Under the pieces are notes generated by a model. It was not told where the DNA came from, did no database searches, and was given only the letters and a program-made list of their open reading frames with translations. Position numbers and translations under genes: made by a program. This document shows, piece after piece, positions 25,466 through 35,312 of a stretch of DNA of 64,000 bases. The stretch is from JAJUFS01 sp964599565 (GTDB lineage Bacteria > Pseudomonadota > Gammaproteobacteria > Natronospirales > JAJUFS01), in NCBI GenBank assembly GCA_964599565.1, contig CAZRFE010000006.1, forward strand, positions 3,368 to 67,367, written 5' to 3'. Each line of letters starts with the position of its first letter. Within the stretch, counting starts at the first letter, position 1.

Positions 25466-26089
25466 ATGCGTCTGCCCGGCATGTTCACCGCCCTGCTGCA
25501 GATGACCTTCGACGCCGCCGTCAAGGACAACGCGGAAGCGCTCGCCTCCTGCCGGCGGCTTTCCGGCCGCACGATCGCGATGGAATTCAGCGAATTCGGT
25601 GCGACGCTGTACCTGCGCCCGCACAACGATGGCATCGAGCTTTTCAATCACTGGCGCGGCGAACCCGATGTGACCATCCAGGGAACGATTCCCGCGCTGC
25701 TGTTCGCGAACCTGCGCCGCGAACCGGGCGCGCCTGCGGGCGTGCGCATCGCGGGCGATGCGGGCATCGGGCAGGAATTCCAGAAACTCGTGCGCGAGCT
25801 CGACATCGACTGGGAAGACCGGCTGGCCGGCTTCGTCGGCGGCATCGCCGCCCATCGCGTGGCGCGCACGCTGCGCGGCTTCGGGGACCTTGCGCGCCAG
25901 GGCGCGTGGCGCTTCGGCGACAACCTGCGCGAATACCTGCAGGAAGAAACGCGCGATCTTCCGGTGCGCCGCGAAGTCGACGCGTTCAACGAGGCGGTGG
26001 ACGTGCTGCGTACCGACATCGACCGGCTGGATGCGCGCGTGCAGCGGCTGTTCCGCCGCGCAAGCCAGAACGGCGTGGACATCACATGA
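25466..26089 (+). CDS. ubiJ: Ubiquinone biosynthesis accessory factor UbiJ (SCP2 domain)
   Basis: This 207-residue protein has an N-terminal SCP2-like lipid-binding region (residues about 15-110, with [15 protein letters not shown]) and a C-terminal helical segment with a heptad-like pattern ([20 protein letters not shown]). UbiJ scaffolds the soluble Ubi metabolon and binds lipid intermediates. The position between ubiE and ubiB is the classical gene order. Sequence conservation in this family is low, so the order carries much of the weight. Confidence 0.92.
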   Translation: MRLPGMFTALLQMTFDAAVKDNAEALASCRRLSGRTIAMEFSEFGATLYLRPHNDGIELFNHWRGEPDVTIQGTIPALLFANLRREPGAPAGVRIAGDAGIGQEFQKLVRELDIDWEDRLAGFVGGIAAHRVARTLRGFGDLARQGAWRFGDNLREYLQEETRDLPVRREVDAFNEAVDVLRTDIDRLDARVQRLFRRASQNGVDIT

Positions 26090-26099
26090 GGGACGCATC

Positions 26100-27740
26100 G
26101 TGATCGGTCCCCGCCAGCTGCTGCGGCTGATGCACATCAACTGGGTGCTCGCGCGCCGCGGTCTTGATGAAGTCATCTTCGCCACGCACCTGTTCCGCCC
26201 GGTGCGCTATCTCATCTGGTTCGCGCCGTGGACATGGTTCCGCAACCGCGACGTGCCGCGTGGCGTGCGCATCCGTCTTGCGCTCGAGGATCTCGGCCCG
26301 ATCTTCATCAAGTTCGGCCAGATGCTCTCCACGCGCCGCGATCTCGTGCCGCACGACATCGCGGACGAGCTTGCACTGCTGCAGGATCGCGTGCCGCCAT
26401 TCGACGGTACGAATGCCGTGCGCATCGTCGAGAAGGCGCTCGGCCAGCCGGTCGGCGAACTCTTCCGGCATTTCGATGCGACGCCGCTTGCATCCGCGTC
26501 CATCGCGCAGGTGCACGCCGCGGAATTCTTCGACGGTCGCGAGGTCGTGGTGAAGGTGCTGCGGCCGGACATCGAGCGGATCATCCGCCGCGATCTCGAA
26601 CTGATGTACCTCATCGCGGAACTTGCGCAGCGCTACTGGAAGGACAGCCGGCGGCTGCGTCCCGTCGATGTCGTCGAGGAATACGAGAAGACGATCGTCG
26701 ACGAGCTCGATCTCATGCGCGAAGGCGCGAATGCCGCGCAGCTTCGGCGCAATTTCGCGGGTTCGACGCTGCTGTATGTGCCGGAGGTGCACTGGCCGTG
26801 CACGCGCCGCAACGTGCTGGTGATGGAACGCATCGCGGGCATTCCGGTGAGCGATATCGCAGCGCTGCGCGCGGCCGGCACCGACATGAAACTGCTCGCC
26901 GAGCGCGGCGTGGACATCTTCTTCACGCAGGTGTTCCAGCACAATTTCTTTCACGCCGACATGCATCCCGGGAACATCTTCGTCGACGTGACGGACCCGC
27001 AGCTTCCAAAATACATCGCCGTGGACCTCGGCATCGTCGGCACGCTCGATCCGCGCGACAAGCGTTACCTTGCGGAAAATTTCGTTGCGTTCTTCAACCG
27101 CGACTACCAGCGCGTCGCGGAACTGCATGTGGAATCGGGCTGGGTGCCGAAAGGCACGCGCGTCAACGAGTTCGAAGCCGCGATCCGCACGGTGTGCGAA
27201 CCGATCTTCCAGCGCCCGCTGAAGGACATCTCCTTCGGCCAGCTGCTGGTGCGCCTCTTCCAGACCGCGCGACGGTTCAACATGGAAGTGCAGCCGCAGC
27301 TCGTGCTGCTGCAGAAGACACTGCTGAACATCGAAGGTCTCGGCCGCGATCTTTATCCCGAGCTTGATCTGTGGAAGACGGCGAAGCCGCATCTCGAAGG
27401 CTGGATGCGCGAACAGCTCGGACCGCGGCATTACTTCGCGGTGCTGAAGAAGGAATTCCCGGAGATCGCGGAAGCGCTGCGCGAACTGCCGCTGCTGCTG
27501 CACGAAACGCTGCTGCAGGCCGCGCGCGGCGATCTCGAGATACGCCGCAACGCGGAAGGTTCGAATCTTCGCCGTGAAATGGCGTACACGCGCCGTGCCG
27601 CGGTGTTCCTGTCGACGGGCGCTGTGCTTGCCGTCAGCGGCGCGCTGTTCATCGGCACCGGCGTGTCGCCGTCATGGCTCGGTCCCGCGTTCATGGGCGG
27701 CGGATTCGCGGCACTGCTTGCCGCGTTCGTGCGCGACTGA
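26100..27740 (+). CDS. ubiB: Ubiquinone biosynthesis regulatory kinase-like ATPase UbiB
   Basis: This protein of about 546 residues is a UbiB/ADCK atypical kinase that supports ubiquinone synthesis. The GTG at 26100 is chosen as start, as the following residues align with the E. coli UbiB N-terminus and GAGGGA precedes it. The diagnostic KxGQ motif appears as [11 protein letters not shown] near residue 75. The nucleotide-binding Ala-rich loop is ASASIAQVH, and the catalytic region is HADMHPGN with DLGIVG after it. Two hydrophobic helices at the C-terminus anchor it in the inner membrane. The stop abuts the stop of the convergent diguanylate cyclase gene with no gap. Confidence 0.96.
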   Translation: MIGPRQLLRLMHINWVLARRGLDEVIFATHLFRPVRYLIWFAPWTWFRNRDVPRGVRIRLALEDLGPIFIKFGQMLSTRRDLVPHDIADELALLQDRVPPFDGTNAVRIVEKALGQPVGELFRHFDATPLASASIAQVHAAEFFDGREVVVKVLRPDIERIIRRDLELMYLIAELAQRYWKDSRRLRPVDVVEEYEKTIVDELDLMREGANAAQLRRNFAGSTLLYVPEVHWPCTRRNVLVMERIAGIPVSDIAALRAAGTDMKLLAERGVDIFFTQVFQHNFFHADMHPGNIFVDVTDPQLPKYIAVDLGIVGTLDPRDKRYLAENFVAFFNRDYQRVAELHVESGWVPKGTRVNEFEAAIRTVCEPIFQRPLKDISFGQLLVRLFQTARRFNMEVQPQLVLLQKTLLNIEGLGRDLYPELDLWKTAKPHLEGWMREQLGPRHYFAVLKKEFPEIAEALRELPLLLHETLLQAARGDLEIRRNAEGSNLRREMAYTRRAAVFLSTGAVLAVSGALFIGTGVSPSWLGPAFMGGGFAALLAAFVRD

Positions 27741-28799
27741 TCAGGCAGACGCCGGCGCTGTCGCGTCAGGCGCGCGCTTGCCTTTCTTGTCCGCGTACAT
27801 CGCCGCATCCGCAGCGCCGATCAGTTCTTCCACTTCCATGCCGTGATGCGGGAAATCCGCAACACCGATGCTCACGTCAAGCTGGATTCTCTGCCTTCCT
27901 TCCATCAGCTGCGCGCCGCGCAGCCGCTTCCGGATGCGCGCGATGACTTCCGTCGCGCGCTGGTGACTGGTTTCCGCAAGCATCATGATGAATTCATCGC
28001 CGCCGAAACGTGCAACGGCATCGGTGGCGCGGACGTTCTCGCGCAGGATGCCGGCCACAAGGCGCAACGCGCGGTTTCCCGTTTCGTGCCCGTGCACGTC
28101 GTTCAGCCGCTTGAGATTGTCGACGTCGATCATGGCGATCGAATAGGCGCGTGCATGGCGCACGGCCTGCGCGTGTTCGCGGCGCAGGATGCTCATGAAG
28201 CCGCGCATGTTGAGAACGCCGGTCAGATCGTCCGATCCGGCGAGCGCGTGAATGCGTTCGTTCGCACGATGCACGTCGCTCGCGAGCATGGTGGTGAGAT
28301 ATGCAACGAGCAGGAACGGCGCAAGCTCCGCCATCAGCCGGCCGACGTAGCCGAGACTGAAGACATCGTGCCCCGCGTGGTTGCCGAGCAGGATGTAGCA
28401 CGCGGCGATCAGTGCGACTTCAAGCAGCGTGATGAGGCGGTTGAGCGTGAGTGCGGATGCAATGATGACGAGCAGGTAAAGGTTCAGCAGCACGCTCTCG
28501 GTGCGCCCGGTATGCCAGACGACGATGGTGATGAACCCGATCATCACCCAGGTTTCGAGCGCGAGTTTCCAGCGTGCTTCCCGGCGGAAGAAGTTCGCAT
28601 AGTGGAAGACGAGCACGAAGACGCTGTATGCGACCATCGCGAGCACGAGCGCTTCGCGTCCGGTGACGAGCGTCTCCGGCACGACGAGATACAGCAGTAC
28701 GAGGATGAGTATCAGCCATTCGATTTCCGCGAGGCTGCGCGCGAAACCGCGCAGCTGGTCGCGCAATGGATCGTCGCTGTCTTCGAAATGCGCCGCCAT
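27741..28799 (-). CDS. Membrane-anchored diguanylate cyclase
   Basis: This protein of about 352 residues starts at 28799 behind a strong ribosome-binding site (GGGGGAACG). After a polar N-terminus come about six hydrophobic helices (residues 25-190), an integral membrane sensor region. The C-terminal GGDEF domain has an intact active site (ARFGGDEFIMML), and RATD five residues before it is the canonical RxxD product-inhibition site. It should make c-di-GMP from two GTP, with feedback control. No EAL domain is present. It is the last gene of the gpmI-envC-ctpA-yibQ-yajL set. The signal sensed is unknown. Confidence 0.92.
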   Translation of the reverse strand: MAAHFEDSDDPLRDQLRGFARSLAEIEWLILILVLLYLVVPETLVTGREALVLAMVAYSVFVLVFHYANFFRREARWKLALETWVMIGFITIVVWHTGRTESVLLNLYLLVIIASALTLNRLITLLEVALIAACYILLGNHAGHDVFSLGYVGRLMAELAPFLLVAYLTTMLASDVHRANERIHALAGSDDLTGVLNMRGFMSILRREHAQAVRHARAYSIAMIDVDNLKRLNDVHGHETGNRALRLVAGILRENVRATDAVARFGGDEFIMMLAETSHQRATEVIARIRKRLRGAQLMEGRQRIQLDVSIGVADFPHHGMEVEELIGAADAAMYADKKGKRAPDATAPASA

Positions 28800-28842
28800 T
28801 CGTTCCCCCCGTTGAATGGACCGGTTGTCCTGTGTGGATCCG

Positions 28843-29406
28843 TCAGCCCGTTCGCTGCAGTCCCGCCTCGACTTTCGCGCGCCGCTCGACGCCCGCCAGC
28901 ACATCGAGCAACTTTAACGCGAAATCCATGGCCGTACCGGGCCCGCGCGAGGTGATCACGCGGCCATCCTGCACCACCGCCGCCGTGGAGTAGCGCATGC
29001 CCGGCGCGGGATTGCGGTCCAGGTAGCCCGGATAGCTCGTTGCTTCCCGGCCATCGAGAAGTCCGGCGGCGGCAAGGACCGACGGCGCCGCGCAGATCGC
29101 GGTGGTGTACTTGCCCGCGTCCGCCATGCCGCGCAGCAGCGCGATGATGCGCGGGTCCGCCGCGAGACGTTCGGCGCCGCCCGCACCGCCCGGCAGCACG
29201 ACCATGTCGTAATCGCGCTGAAGCGCGGTCTCGAGATCCATGTCCGGTTCGAGCTTCACGCCGCGCGATGCACGCACGATGCCGCCGGAAAGTCCGGCCA
29301 CGACCACGTCGATCTCGCCGCGGCGAAGCACATCGATGATGGTGACGGCCTCGATTTCCTCGCAGCCGTCCGCAAGCGGGACAAGAACGCTGGCCGTTTC
29401 CGTCAT
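28843..29406 (-). CDS. yajL: DJ-1/PfpI family protein, YajL-like
   Basis: This 187-residue protein has the DJ-1 nucleophile elbow TAICAAPSVLAAAGLL with the reactive Cys near residue 105. The acidic partner is in PLADGCEEIEAV near residue 15. YajL/DJ-1 proteins protect cells from oxidative and carbonyl stress; a deglycase role has been claimed but is disputed. The gene is 15 bases downstream of yibQ and 43 bases upstream of the diguanylate cyclase, probably in one transcript. Confidence 0.9.
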   Translation of the reverse strand: MTETASVLVPLADGCEEIEAVTIIDVLRRGEIDVVVAGLSGGIVRASRGVKLEPDMDLETALQRDYDMVVLPGGAGGAERLAADPRIIALLRGMADAGKYTTAICAAPSVLAAAGLLDGREATSYPGYLDRNPAPGMRYSTAAVVQDGRVITSRGPGTAMDFALKLLDVLAGVERRAKVEAGLQRTG

Positions 29407-29421
29407 GCGATATCTCCTTCG

Positions 29422-30183
29422 TCAGTGCAACGCGTGTTCGTCGCCGTGCGCGGCGGGAACATCGAGCAGCGCTTCGACCGGTACGAGTTCGACGCCGAAT
29501 TCCTCGCGCAGCTTCGGCAGCACACGTGCAAGGAATTCCATGGTCGCGGGATACGGATGCCCGATGCCGATGGCCGCACCCTTGTCGCGCGCCTCCGTGA
29601 CAAGACGGCGAAACGACGCATCGATGGCGCCGGATTCCTGCACGTTGTCCAGGAACACATCGCGGCGTGCCGCGCGTATGCCCTGCTCGCGCGCCATCGC
29701 GAGTGCGACGGAACCGGCATGCGTGTAGCTGTCGATGAAGAAGAGATCGCCACGCTCGGCCAGTCCGTTCATCAGCCAGGTCATGTGGCCGGGGTGGCGC
29801 GTGAGCAGGCTGCCCATGTGGTTGTTCACGCCGCGCACATGCGGAATGGCGGCGAGGTCGTCGTTGAGGATGCTGCGGAATTCGTGCTCCGTCGTTTCCA
29901 GCGTGATCGCACCGGGGCCGAGCGCCTTGCCGTTCTGCGACTGCAGCGGCAGATGCAGCAGCACTTCCTTGCCGCTCGCGTGCGCAAGCTCGGCGAGTTC
30001 CGCCGCGAACGGTGTGTGCGGCAGGAACGCGCACGCCACGGCACCGGGCAGCGCGACCGCCGCGTGACCTTCTTCGTACCGGTCACCGATGTCATCGATG
30101 ATGATCGCGATGCGCGGCAACGGCGCCGCCGTCACGATCGCCGGCAACAGCGACAGCGCGATGAATGCCGCGACGCGCTTCAT
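29422..30183 (-). CDS. yibQ: Divergent polysaccharide deacetylase, YibQ family
   Basis: This 253-residue exported protein has a signal peptide (AAFIALSLLPAIVTAA). The core RIAIIIDDIGDRYEEGHAAV is the start of the divergent polysaccharide deacetylase fold (DUF610), with GVNNHMGSLLT and FIDSYTHAGS as later blocks. It belongs to the NodB-like fold but its enzymatic activity is unproven. The start overlaps the ctpA stop (ATGA at 30183-30180). The gpmI-envC-yibQ order also occurs in E. coli. Confidence 0.93.
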   Translation of the reverse strand: MKRVAAFIALSLLPAIVTAAPLPRIAIIIDDIGDRYEEGHAAVALPGAVACAFLPHTPFAAELAELAHASGKEVLLHLPLQSQNGKALGPGAITLETTEHEFRSILNDDLAAIPHVRGVNNHMGSLLTRHPGHMTWLMNGLAERGDLFFIDSYTHAGSVALAMAREQGIRAARRDVFLDNVQESGAIDASFRRLVTEARDKGAAIGIGHPYPATMEFLARVLPKLREEFGVELVPVEALLDVPAAHGDEHALH

Positions 30184-31364
30184 TGCCGTGTCCGTCCTTG
30201 CCGCGTATCCGCGGCAAGCAGGTCGACTGCGCGTCGCACGAGCGCATCCGCCGCCGGGTCATCCGGCATGACGTCATCCGCTTCGCGTGCCTCGATGTCC
30301 GGAACGATGCCGGCGTCATGGATGATGCGGCCCGACGGTGTCGTGTAGTACGCGGTTGTGAGCTTCAGTGCGCCGCCGCCTTCGAGCGGAATCAGCGACT
30401 GCACGGCGCCCTTGCCGAACGTCGTCGTGCCGAGCAGCCGGCCGCGCTCGCGATCCTGCAGCGCGCCGGCGAGAATTTCCGCAGCGGATGCGGTGCCATG
30501 GTTGACGAGTACGACGATGGGCAGCGGCGCTGCGATATCGCCCGGGCGCGCGGCGTATTCGAAGGTCTGGCCGCGACCGCGGCCGAGCGTCGATACGATC
30601 AGCCCGTCGTCGAGAAACGCATCGGCGATTTCCACCGCGCCATCCACGATGCCGCCTGCGTTGTTGCGCAGATCGAGGATCAGTCCCGACGCGCCGTTGC
30701 GCCGGATGTCGAGCTCGTCGAGCAGGCGCGCAAGATCGCGCGCAGAGGTGTCGCTGAACTGCGCGATGCGCACGTAGCGCACGCCATCGCGCAGCTTCTT
30801 GCCGCTCACGCTTGGAATGCTGATCAGTTCGCGCACGAGCGTGACCTCGAACGGCGTACCCGCACCGCGCTGGACGACCAGGTCCACCGCCGCGCCGATC
30901 TCGCCGTGAAGCAGTTCATCGAGCATGGCAGGATCGGCGCCATCCAGCGTCACGCCGGCGACCTGCAGCAGGAGATCGCCGGAGCGAAGCCCCGCGCGGT
31001 CGGCCGGTCCGCCGTCGATGGGTGCGACGATCTCGTAGCCGCCTTGCGCGCGCACGACCTCCACGCCGATGCCTTCGTAACGCCCCATCGCATCGATGCG
31101 CGCCTGCTCGTATTCCCCGGGATCGAGGTAGACCGAGTACGGATCGAGACCGGCTGCCATGCCGCGGATCGCTTCGTCGATCAGCGTCGCATCGTCGACG
31201 GGCTCGGCGTACTGCCGGCGTATCGTCTCCAGCGCCTCGACGAAGCGGCGCGCGTCCTCCCACGGCAGCGCGTCTTCCGCGCCGGCTGCCGCACTCGCGG
31301 TTGCGGGCGCCGCGAGCAGGATGCACAGGGTCAGGGAGAGGATTCGGGTCATTGGCATGGACAT
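30180..31364 (-). CDS. ctpA: Carboxy-terminal processing peptidase, S41 family (CtpA)
   Basis: This 394-residue periplasmic serine protease has a signal peptide (LSLTLCILLAAPATASA). Its PDZ domain (about residues 95-175) contains GGPADRAGLRSGDLLLQVAG. The S41 catalytic region follows, with the Ser in NHGTASAAEI and the general-base Lys in TTFGKGAVQSL. CtpA in Pseudomonas degrades cell-wall hydrolases together with a lipoprotein adaptor. Placement between envC and yibQ is as recalled for pseudomonads. In-frame ATGs at 31364, 31358 and 31352 are all possible starts. None has a normal ribosome-binding site; the leader holds the palindrome CTTATATATAAG. Confidence 0.93.
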   Translation of the reverse strand: MSMPMTRILSLTLCILLAAPATASAAAGAEDALPWEDARRFVEALETIRRQYAEPVDDATLIDEAIRGMAAGLDPYSVYLDPGEYEQARIDAMGRYEGIGVEVVRAQGGYEIVAPIDGGPADRAGLRSGDLLLQVAGVTLDGADPAMLDELLHGEIGAAVDLVVQRGAGTPFEVTLVRELISIPSVSGKKLRDGVRYVRIAQFSDTSARDLARLLDELDIRRNGASGLILDLRNNAGGIVDGAVEIADAFLDDGLIVSTLGRGRGQTFEYAARPGDIAAPLPIVVLVNHGTASAAEILAGALQDRERGRLLGTTTFGKGAVQSLIPLEGGGALKLTTAYYTTPSGRIIHDAGIVPDIEAREADDVMPDDPAADALVRRAVDLLAADTRQGRTRQ

Positions 31365-31366
31365 TA

Positions 31367-31378
31367 CTTATATATAAG
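31367..31378. other. AT-only palindrome directly before the ctpA start
   Basis: CTTATATATAAG is a perfect 12-base palindrome lying 2 bases before the ATG at 31364, where the ribosome-binding site should be. It stands out in this GC-rich sequence; a similar palindrome precedes glyQ. Confidence 0.45.
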
Positions 31379-31389
31379 AGTGAGCTGCA

Positions 31390-32526
31390 TCATTTCAGCC
31401 AGCGCCGCGGATCCTCGATGCGCTTGCCGTGGCGGATCTCGAAGTACAGCGCAGAGCGCTGCTGCCCGCCGGTGTCGCCGATCGCCGCGACGATCTCGCC
31501 GGCCTCGACCCAGTCGCCGACTTCCTTGTACAGCGCCTGGTTGTGGCCATACAGGCTGAGGTAGCCGTCGCCATGCTCGAGGATCATGAGCAGGCCGTAG
31601 TGCGGCAGCCAGTCTGCGTACGCCACGCGCCCGTGCGAAACCGCGCGCACCGGCGTGCCCGGCTCGCCTGCGATCATCATGCCGTGCCACTGCGTGCGCC
31701 CGTCAATGCGGTTGTCGCCGTACTGCGCAAGCACGCGACCGTTGCTCGGCCACGACAGCTTTCCACGCAGCGCGGCAAACGCTGTGCGGTTGGCGAGCTG
31801 CGCGGGAATGTCCGCGAACACATCGAGCAGCGACTGCACGAGTTCGCTGAGCGCCTGCTCGTCTTCCTTGAGCCGCTTCAGTTCGGTATTGCGATCACGG
31901 ATGGTCGTTTCAAGACGGGCGAGCAGTGTTGCGCGTGCATCGCGCGTGCGTTCAAGCCCGGCAAGGATTCGCGTGCGTTCCGCGCGCGCTTCATCGAGCG
32001 CGGCGATCTCGCCATCGATTTCCCGTTCGAGGACTTCAAGCCGCGCAAGCTGCGTGTTGACGTGATCGATGCGCGTTGCACGCGCGCGGTTCAGGTAATC
32101 GTAGTAGGTGAGCACGCGGCCGAGCGTTGCAGGATCCTGCTGGTTGAGCAGCAGCTTGATCTTCTCCTCGCGCCCGGCCATGTACGCGGCGCGCACCTGT
32201 CCGGCGAGCGCTGTGCGTTCCGCCGCGAGCGCCGCGCGGCGCGTGCGCTGCTCGGCCTCAAGTTCCTGCAGGCGTTTCTGCTTCGCCTGCAGGGTTGCGT
32301 TCACGTCGCGAAGTGCATTCGCCGCACGTCCCAGTTCGCGCTCGGTGTCGCCGAGCTCGGTGCTCACCGCATCACGCCGGCCGATGTCGCTCGCCAGTTC
32401 GCGCTGCACGCGCGCGATCTCGGCGCGCAGCGCCTTGAGCTCTTCCTGCTTCCTTGCAGCGTCCGCATCCTGCGCGTTGGCGGGCAACGCAACGGCAAGC
32501 AGCAGGATGACGAGCGCGTGTTTCAT
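31390..32526 (-). CDS. envC: Murein hydrolase activator EnvC
   Basis: This 378-residue periplasmic protein has a signal peptide (ALVILLLAVALPANA), a long coiled coil (residues about 20-240, rich in Arg/Glu/Leu) and a C-terminal LytM (M23) domain. The zinc ligands of active M23 enzymes are lost: WHGMMI replaces HxGxD and ALYFEIRHG replaces HLHFEI. This degeneracy defines EnvC, which activates amidases at the division site through FtsEX. The start is the ATG at 32526, 6 bases after the gpmI stop; translation is probably coupled, as no ribosome-binding site is seen. Confidence 0.95.
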   Translation of the reverse strand: MKHALVILLLAVALPANAQDADAARKQEELKALRAEIARVQRELASDIGRRDAVSTELGDTERELGRAANALRDVNATLQAKQKRLQELEAEQRTRRAALAAERTALAGQVRAAYMAGREEKIKLLLNQQDPATLGRVLTYYDYLNRARATRIDHVNTQLARLEVLEREIDGEIAALDEARAERTRILAGLERTRDARATLLARLETTIRDRNTELKRLKEDEQALSELVQSLLDVFADIPAQLANRTAFAALRGKLSWPSNGRVLAQYGDNRIDGRTQWHGMMIAGEPGTPVRAVSHGRVAYADWLPHYGLLMILEHGDGYLSLYGHNQALYKEVGDWVEAGEIVAAIGDTGGQQRSALYFEIRHGKRIEDPRRWLK

Positions 32527-32532
32527 CAAGGG

Positions 32533-34059
32533 TTATTGAAGTTCCACGAGCGGCCGGCCGGTCATCTCGGCGGGGATGTCGAGCCCCATCAGCGTGAGCA
32601 CCGTCGGCGCGATGTCCGACAGCGCGCCGCCGGGTTTCAGTGCGGCGTTGCGGCCGACATAAAGAAGCGGCACGAGATTGGTCGTATGCGCGGTGTGCGC
32701 CTGGCCCGTGCCGTCATCGAACATCTGCTCGACGTTGCCATGATCCGCGGTCACCAGCAGTTCGCCACCGGCCTTCCTGACCGCGTCCGCCAGACGCCCG
32801 ATGCACGCATCCAGCGTCTCGATCGCCTGCACGGCGGCGTCGAATTTCCCGGTATGCCCGACCATGTCCGCGTTCGCGTAGTTCACGACGATGAAATCGT
32901 AGGTTTCCGATGCGATCGCATCGATCAGCCTGTCGGTGACTTCCGGCGCGCTCATCTCGGGCTTGAGGTCGTAGGTCGCCACGCGCGGCGACGGCACAAG
33001 CACGCGGTCCTCGCCTGGATACGGCGTTTCCTCGCCACCGTTGAAGAAGAACGTGACGTGTGCGTATTTCTCGGTTTCGGCGATGCGCAGCTGGCGCAGG
33101 CCGAGCGAGGCGAGATATTCGCCGAGCACGTTTTCCGGCCGGCTCGGCGGGAACGCCACCGGCAGTCCGAAATCCTTGTGGTATTGCGTAAGACACGTGA
33201 AGCGCGAAAGCACCGGGCGATGCGTGCGCGCGAAGCCATCGAAGTCTTCCTGCGTGAATGCCTGCGTGAGTTCGCGCGCGCGGTCGGCGCGGAAGTTCAT
33301 GAACACGGTACTGTCGCCATCACGCATGGGCGCGGGATCGCCGACAACCGTTGCCTTCACGAATTCGTCGTCTTCGCCGCGCGCATATGCCGCATCGAGT
33401 GCCGCGACGGCATCGGGCGAATGGAATTCGCCCGTCGCGTTCGCAATCAGTTCGTATGCCTGCGCAACGCGGTCCCAGCGCTGGTCGCGATCCATCGCGA
33501 AGTACCGTCCGACGATCGACGCGATGCGCGCATTGCCCGCTTCACGGCACACGGCGTCCATCCGCTTGAGCGATTCGCGCGCGCTGCGTGGCGGCATGTC
33601 GCGCCCGTCCAGCAATGCATGCACGTACACGCGCGCACCGCGCGCGGCGGCGAGACGCACCATCGCGAACAGGTGTTCATCGAGGCTGTGCACGCCGCCG
33701 GGCGACAGCAGGCCGATGACATGCACGGCGCCGCGGTTCGCGATGGCCGCGTCGACAGTCGCAAGCAGTTGCGGATTCGTCGCGAACTCACCGTCGTCGA
33801 TCGCCTTGCTGATGCGCGTGACGTCCTGGTAGATCACGCGGCCCGCGCCGAGATTCAGATGGCCGACTTCACTGTTGCCCATCTGCCCGCCCGGCAGACC
33901 GACCGCGATGCCGGACGTATCCACCCACGCGTTCGGGCAGGTCGCCAGCAGGCGATCCCAGTTCGGCGTGCGCGCCGCGTGGATCGCGTTATGTTCGGTG
34001 TCTTCGGTGTGTCCCCAGCCATCGAGAATGGCGAGGACGATCGGACGGGGCGGCTTCAT
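32533..34059 (-). CDS. gpmI: 2,3-bisphosphoglycerate-independent phosphoglycerate mutase
   Basis: This 508-residue cytoplasmic enzyme interconverts 3- and 2-phosphoglycerate in glycolysis using two Mn ions. Motifs are [20 protein letters not shown] at the start, the phosphoserine loop [13 protein letters not shown] near residue 60, and metal-binding [17 protein letters not shown] and [11 protein letters not shown] in the C-terminal half. It heads the minus-strand set of gpmI, envC, ctpA, yibQ, yajL and the diguanylate cyclase. The promoter shares a 114-base gap with yibN. Confidence 0.97.
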   Translation of the reverse strand: MKPPRPIVLAILDGWGHTEDTEHNAIHAARTPNWDRLLATCPNAWVDTSGIAVGLPGGQMGNSEVGHLNLGAGRVIYQDVTRISKAIDDGEFATNPQLLATVDAAIANRGAVHVIGLLSPGGVHSLDEHLFAMVRLAAARGARVYVHALLDGRDMPPRSARESLKRMDAVCREAGNARIASIVGRYFAMDRDQRWDRVAQAYELIANATGEFHSPDAVAALDAAYARGEDDEFVKATVVGDPAPMRDGDSTVFMNFRADRARELTQAFTQEDFDGFARTHRPVLSRFTCLTQYHKDFGLPVAFPPSRPENVLGEYLASLGLRQLRIAETEKYAHVTFFFNGGEETPYPGEDRVLVPSPRVATYDLKPEMSAPEVTDRLIDAIASETYDFIVVNYANADMVGHTGKFDAAVQAIETLDACIGRLADAVRKAGGELLVTADHGNVEQMFDDGTGQAHTAHTTNLVPLLYVGRNAALKPGGALSDIAPTVLTLMGLDIPAEMTGRPLVELQ

Positions 34060-34110
34060 GCGCGTTGGATTCCTGTCGGGAATGATGACTGAAGCGGGAT
34101 TTTACCCATC

Positions 34111-34140
34111 CCGACAAGGCTTTGCGCCCCCTGATATAAT
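34111..34140 (+). promoter_or_regulatory. Sigma-70 type promoter for yibN-grxC-secB-gpsA
   Basis: TATAAT (34135-34140) is a perfect -10 element. CCGACA (34111-34116) is a partial -35 with an 18-base spacer. The yibN ATG follows 34 bases downstream. Confidence 0.65.
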
Positions 34141-34173
34141 GCACGCCCTTTTTCAGCAACGCCGGAATTTCCC

Positions 34174-34590
34174 ATGGCCGAGTACCTGGCCTTCGCCAAG
34201 GATCACATCTTCCTGGTCACCGCGGCAGCCGCGCTGATCGTCGTCATCATCGTCACGGAAATTCGCCGTGCGCGCCGTCCGTGGCGCAACGCCGAACCCG
34301 CCGAAGCGGTGCGGCTGATCAACGCCGGCGCACAGCTGATCGACCTGCGCGGGCATGACGCATTCCGCGCGGGCCACATCGTGAACGCGCGCCATGTGCC
34401 GGCCGCGGAACTCGAAGCAAAGCTCGACAAGCTCGACCCGGCAAAGCCCGTCGTCGTGTATTGCGACAGCGGCATCACCAGCGCGCGTTCGGCGGCGCAG
34501 CTCGTGCGCGCCGGTTTCGCGCAGGTGTGGCAGCTCAACGGCGGGCTCGCCGCATGGAAGCGCGAGAACATGCCCGTCGCGAAGGCATGA
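34174..34590 (+). CDS. yibN: Membrane-anchored rhodanese-like protein, YibN
   Basis: This 138-residue protein has an N-terminal membrane helix (residues 12-28, LVTAAAALIVVIIV) and a single rhodanese domain. The active-site loop CDSGIT starts with the expected Cys, in VVYCDSGITSARSAAQL. It may carry persulfide sulfur or act as a Cys-based switch. The order yibN-grxC-secB-gpsA is the same as in E. coli. It is separated from grxC by 6 bases. Confidence 0.93.
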   Translation: MAEYLAFAKDHIFLVTAAAALIVVIIVTEIRRARRPWRNAEPAEAVRLINAGAQLIDLRGHDAFRAGHIVNARHVPAAELEAKLDKLDPAKPVVVYCDSGITSARSAAQLVRAGFAQVWQLNGGLAAWKRENMPVAKA

Positions 34591-34596
34591 CGGCCG

Positions 34597-34863
34597 ATGG
34601 CGAGGATCGAGATCTACACCACGGGTTATTGCGGTTACTGCCGGCGCGCGAAATCGCTGCTGGAAGGCAAGCGCGCGGAGTACGAGGAGATTCGCGTGGA
34701 CGCGAACCCGGAACGCCGCAGGGAAATGACGGAACGCTCGGGACGCCGCACGGTGCCGCAGATATTCATCAATGGTGAAGGCATCGGCGGTTGCGACGAT
34801 CTCTTCCAGCTCGAACGCGAAGGCCGGCTCGATGCGATGCTGGCGCAGGGGAACGGGACATGA
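34597..34863 (+). CDS. grxC: Glutaredoxin 3
   Basis: This 88-residue protein has the thioredoxin fold and the dithiol active site CGYC (usually CPYC), with TVPQIFING and GGCDDLFQLE as the glutathione-binding segments. It reduces disulfides with glutathione. Its last four bases overlap the secB start (ATGA). The Pro-to-Gly change in the active site may alter its redox potential; this is inference. Confidence 0.95.
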   Translation: MARIEIYTTGYCGYCRRAKSLLEGKRAEYEEIRVDANPERRREMTERSGRRTVPQIFINGEGIGGCDDLFQLEREGRLDAMLAQGNGT

Positions 34864-35309
34864 CGGAAAAGAATGAAACGGCCGCACGCGCGTTCGGCCT
34901 GCAGCGCGTCTATCTCAAGGACGCATCGTTCGAATCGCCGCTGGCGCCGGAGGTATTCCGGGGCGAATGGAAGCCGGCGCTCAACGTGAACATCGCAACC
35001 CGCGCGCGCGCACTCGAAGACGACCTGCATGAAGTCGTGCTCACCGTGACGGTCGAGGCGAAGCAGGACGACAAGGTCGCGTTTCTCGTCGAGCTGCAGC
35101 AGGCGGGCATATTCGTCATCAGCGGGTTCAGCGCAGAAGAACGCCAGCAGATCGCCGGTATTCTCTGCCCGCAGAATCTCTTTCCCTTCGCGCGCGAAGC
35201 GATCGCGAATCTCACGCTCAAGGGCGGCTTCCCGCAGATATTGCTGCAGCCGATCAACTTCGAGCGCATCTACCAGCAGGGCAACCAGCCGCACGCCGGC
35301 GAGGCCTGA
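34860..35309 (+). CDS. secB: Protein-export chaperone SecB
   Basis: This 149-residue protein forms a cytoplasmic tetramer that keeps preproteins unfolded and delivers them to SecA. Motifs are FGLQRVYLKDASFESP near the start and GIFVISGFSAEERQQIAGIL, then CPQNLFPFAREAIANLTLKG. The start at 34860 overlaps the grxC stop. gpsA follows by 3 bases. Confidence 0.96.
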   Translation: MTEKNETAARAFGLQRVYLKDASFESPLAPEVFRGEWKPALNVNIATRARALEDDLHEVVLTVTVEAKQDDKVAFLVELQQAGIFVISGFSAEERQQIAGILCPQNLFPFAREAIANLTLKGGFPQILLQPINFERIYQQGNQPHAGEA

Positions 35310-35312
35310 CCC

